Positions 19,401-19,817 of a DNA stretch of 19,817 nucleotides are shown one piece after another. Position 1 is the first letter of the stretch, and each line of letters opens with the position of its first letter. The position numbers and the translations under genes are program-made. The notes beneath the pieces are model-generated. The model made no database searches. It was not told the origin of the DNA and was given only the letters and a program-made list of their open reading frames with translations. This DNA comes from GCA-002701945 sp964442015 (lineage in GTDB: Bacteria; Fidelibacterota; Marinisomatia; Marinisomatales; TCS55): assembly GCA_964442015.1 (NCBI GenBank), contig CAYTYA010000030.1:1-19817 (forward strand), in the 5' to 3' direction.

Positions 19401-19440
19401 AAAATAAAAGTAAAATACAGTTCTTATAATTGATAATCAC
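16411..19440 (-). CDS. TonB-dependent outer-membrane receptor 1 (SusD-less), first gene of the block
   Basis: A 1009-residue TonB-dependent transporter starting with GTG at 19440. The signal peptide spans about 1-24 (hydrophobic 8-22, ending ISA). A carboxypeptidase-regulatory-like domain lies at about 28-107 (GKVFNTENDSPLVGANV, DNKGLY, PGNYTLRVSMIGF). The plug is about 125-230 (FIRGGSPSQTALFVDGF, LQTGGFNAEYG, RSGIINIM), and the barrel runs to the C-terminal aromatic strand ISIGVRYNF. Residues 260-294 repeat the RPYLDxDVCWTGTN...FEGWNS block of TonB receptor 2. A further shared block is YIDMPN near the end. It heads the eight-gene block and has about 380 bp of apparently gene-free sequence upstream, so the operon promoter probably lies there. 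I could not identify promoter hexamers or a regulator site. There is no SusD neighbour. Confidence 0.92.
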   Translation of the reverse strand: MIINYKNCILLLFYWLSISNFISASTNGNIYGKVFNTENDSPLVGANVIIINNNIGTATDNKGLYNIINILPGNYTLRVSMIGFADYEIKDLTISMNRTTYVEVGLTPDTIKYEAIIVQAERPLVKRDISASVLNIQDETIQSLPATNLEDIISLQAGVTGMFIRGGSPSQTALFVDGFRLNDERSNHPFTTININAIKEIHLQTGGFNAEYGNIRSGIINIMTIDGSEKNYSASLSLWQSDKAPKHFGKSLYDEDSYFLRPYLDDDVCWTGTNSGVWDNYTERQYPAFEGWNSISLFTMNDSDPSNDLTPTAAQKIFKWQHRRNGAIRLPDYSRNLLINGPLPFQSKHLVFSLSHTETQDVFIIPLSRDSYNSSSTVFKLTGKISEKIRISISSLYGTVSSVSPYDWKVTPTGLLINSSSDVAELINGSTGNSILFMPGYYSPTEIYRYAFGLKINHILSEKMFYEVILQQMGNQYNTYQLSTRDTTKNNMVVDGFYFDEAPFGYWGYSETSIDGMNIGGWMNLGRDKSSNVTSFIKLDLTKVLNKHHQIKTGFEYVMNDYRINSSTVNPSMDTWNREMSYYVSPRRNAVYVQDKIDHDGVIANIGLRVESTVPNTNWYDLEPYDKNLSQGEGANIETQVPTYEAEHKYYISPRLGISHPITENSKLYFNYGHFYSEPESSFRFRIQREYNGLVTHLGNPGLSNERTIAYEIGYAHSWNELLLNLAAYYKDVTDQAGWIYFEDVRGSVSYSRAGNNNYADIRGLELTISKPRKKWISGFINYTYMVNSTGYFGFTHNYQDPNKMRQYLQLNPYLEKPKPQPFARVNLDFTSPENFGPGFSGLHPFEFISLSLLYTYKAGAFDTYNPNNIPGIQNNIQWKDNYNVDLRLMKKLSIGRNKIEFFLDITNALNRKKLSPAGFSDYFDYIDYLESLKFNWEDGIEHGNDRVGEFRNWNTPYDPLESNPNNDPLISKRNELRKKNKSYIDMPNLKGLCYLDPRKISIGVRYNF

Positions 19441-19754
19441 CAGTTAATTATTTTATGATAATCTTGTGTGCAATATTTTTTCTACAGTCATTTAATTTAT
19501 ACGATCTAAACATATGGTTATTTTGTGAATTTCGTAGAGGAAAAATCATAGTAATATAAATCGCTTTAACATATTTAGAGCTAACTTACTACTTCTTTAA
19601 AATACTTAAAAACAAGCCTTTTTATTAATCATTTAACATTTCATTATTATTTAGCCTATCATTAGATTTTGAGAATTGAAGTCGGTTTGTATTCATTCAC
19701 GGAATGTTTCTCCTGATGAAACATCTGTAATCAAAAATAATCTAAAGGATAAGG
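19441..19754. other. Gene-poor region upstream of TonB receptor 1
   Basis: This stretch is very AT-rich and I find no supported gene in it. A plus-strand frame without ATG opens at TTG 19676 (LKSVCIHSRNVSPDE...), runs through the right repeat copy and reaches the window edge. A minus-strand frame also crosses the repeat and ends at 19693. Neither has enough evidence to call. The operon promoter is expected somewhere here, but no hexamer pair is convincing. Confidence 0.5.
19704..19724. repeat. Perfect 7-bp inverted repeat (hairpin)
   Basis: ATGTTTC (19704-19710) and GAAACAT (19718-19724) are perfect reverse complements around the 7-nt loop TCCTGAT. No T-run follows on either strand, so it is not a typical intrinsic terminator. 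It lies about 30 bp before the right copy of the direct repeat, and about 265 bp upstream of the GTG of TonB receptor 1. An operator, a recombination site arm or a chance palindrome are all possible. Confidence 0.5.
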
Positions 19755-19796
19755 ATAAGGTGAAAAAAATCGCCATACGGGCATATTTGAAGAAAT
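19755..19796. repeat. Right copy of the 42/43-bp direct repeat
   Basis: Identical to 55-97 except for seven instead of eight A in the homopolymer. The one-base difference shifts the frame: here GTG 19760 reads VKKIAIRAYLKK and stays open to the window edge, whereas the left copy reads VKKNRHTGIFEEID and stops. AAGGA at 19751-19755 lies at ribosome-binding distance from that GTG, so a partial gene start is possible but unsupported. On the minus strand the short stem GCC-CGTAT-GGC followed by GA and seven T vaguely resembles a weak terminator. Confidence 0.9.
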
Positions 19797-19817
19797 CTCT
19801 AACTATACAATATAAGG

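Larger units (their letters stand above)
1793..19440 (-). other. Probable eight-gene operon
   Basis: All eight genes face left with short or negative spacing: 35 nt, 2 nt, 0 nt (TAAATG), about 10 nt, an 8-nt overlap, about 101 nt (7124-7224) and 15 nt. The only gap big enough for an internal promoter is 7124-7224, before TonB receptor 2. It is AT-rich and shows no clear -35/-10 pair, FCB-type promoter or terminator. No regulator gene (AraC, hybrid two-component, sigma/anti-sigma) lies in the window. Confidence 0.65.

Noticed and set aside
19438..19480. TTGCAC with TAAAAT upstream of TonB receptor 1 as a sigma-70 promoter
   Set aside because: Spacing is about 12 bp, too short, and the region is so AT-rich that partial -10 matches are expected by chance.
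19660..19713. Flavin monooxygenase-like start (IEVGLYSFTE) in one plus frame
   Set aside because: The frame stops after a few more residues and no downstream frame continues the family motifs; the resemblance is too short to trust.
1..19817. CRISPR arrays, tRNA or rRNA genes, transposases, integrases
   Set aside because: No regularly spaced repeats, no tRNA or rRNA-like sequence and no recombinase motifs were seen on either strand.

Overview
The window looks like a low-GC, Gram-negative member of the Fibrobacterota-Chlorobiota-Bacteroidota (FCB) superphylum. Candidatus Marinimicrobia (SAR406) or a relative is my best guess. The reasons are two TonB-dependent outer-membrane receptors with an N-terminal carboxypeptidase-regulatory-like domain but no SusD, two secreted proteins ending in a FlgD-like/type-IX-secretion-style sorting domain, AT-rich DNA, frequent GTG/TTG starts and no convincing Shine-Dalgarno sequences. 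No rRNA, tRNA or phylogenetic marker gene is present, so the assignment is inference.

Layout. Positions 1-104 hold the 3' end of an unidentified reading frame in noticeably GC-richer DNA, including the first copy of a 42/43-bp repeat. Positions 166-1752 (+) encode a membrane-anchored, cysteine-type sulfatase of the N-acetylglucosamine-6-sulfatase-like group. It converges, across a 40-bp gap, with an eight-gene co-directional block on the minus strand (19440 down to 1793). In transcription order the block is: TonB receptor 1, DUF3604 PHP-fold protein A, a serine beta-lactamase-fold (AmiE/class C-like) hydrolase, a NamZ/DUF1343 exo-N-acetylmuramidase-like protein, DUF3604 PHP-fold protein B, secreted FN3/FlgD-tail protein B, TonB receptor 2, and secreted FN3/FlgD-tail protein A. 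Spacings are 35 nt, 2 nt, 0 nt, about 10 nt, an 8-nt overlap, about 101 nt and 15 nt, so it is probably one operon, perhaps with a second entry before TonB receptor 2. Positions 19441-19817 have no confident gene but carry a perfect 7-bp hairpin and the second copy of the 42-bp repeat.

How the genes may work together (inference). All nine full-length products carry export signals or a membrane anchor. The sulfatase, NamZ-like protein and AmiE-like hydrolase all belong to families that act on amino sugars or muropeptides: GlcNAc-6-sulfate removal, MurNAc release, and cutting of the MurNAc-L-Ala bond. Two TonB receptors would import the material. The two surface-type FN3/FlgD-tail proteins may substitute for SusD-like capture lipoproteins. 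Two DUF3604 proteins supply predicted metallohydrolase activity of unknown substrate. There is no classical polysaccharide-degrading glycoside hydrolase and no visible regulator. I read the locus as a SusD-less scavenging system for an amino-sugar-rich, possibly sulfated or peptidoglycan-derived polymer.

Three gene families occur as pairs (TonB receptors, FN3/FlgD proteins, DUF3604 proteins), so the locus grew by duplication or by merging of two related modules. The near-identical direct repeats close to both window edges could mark boundaries of a mobile or recombined segment, but no integrase or transposase is visible.
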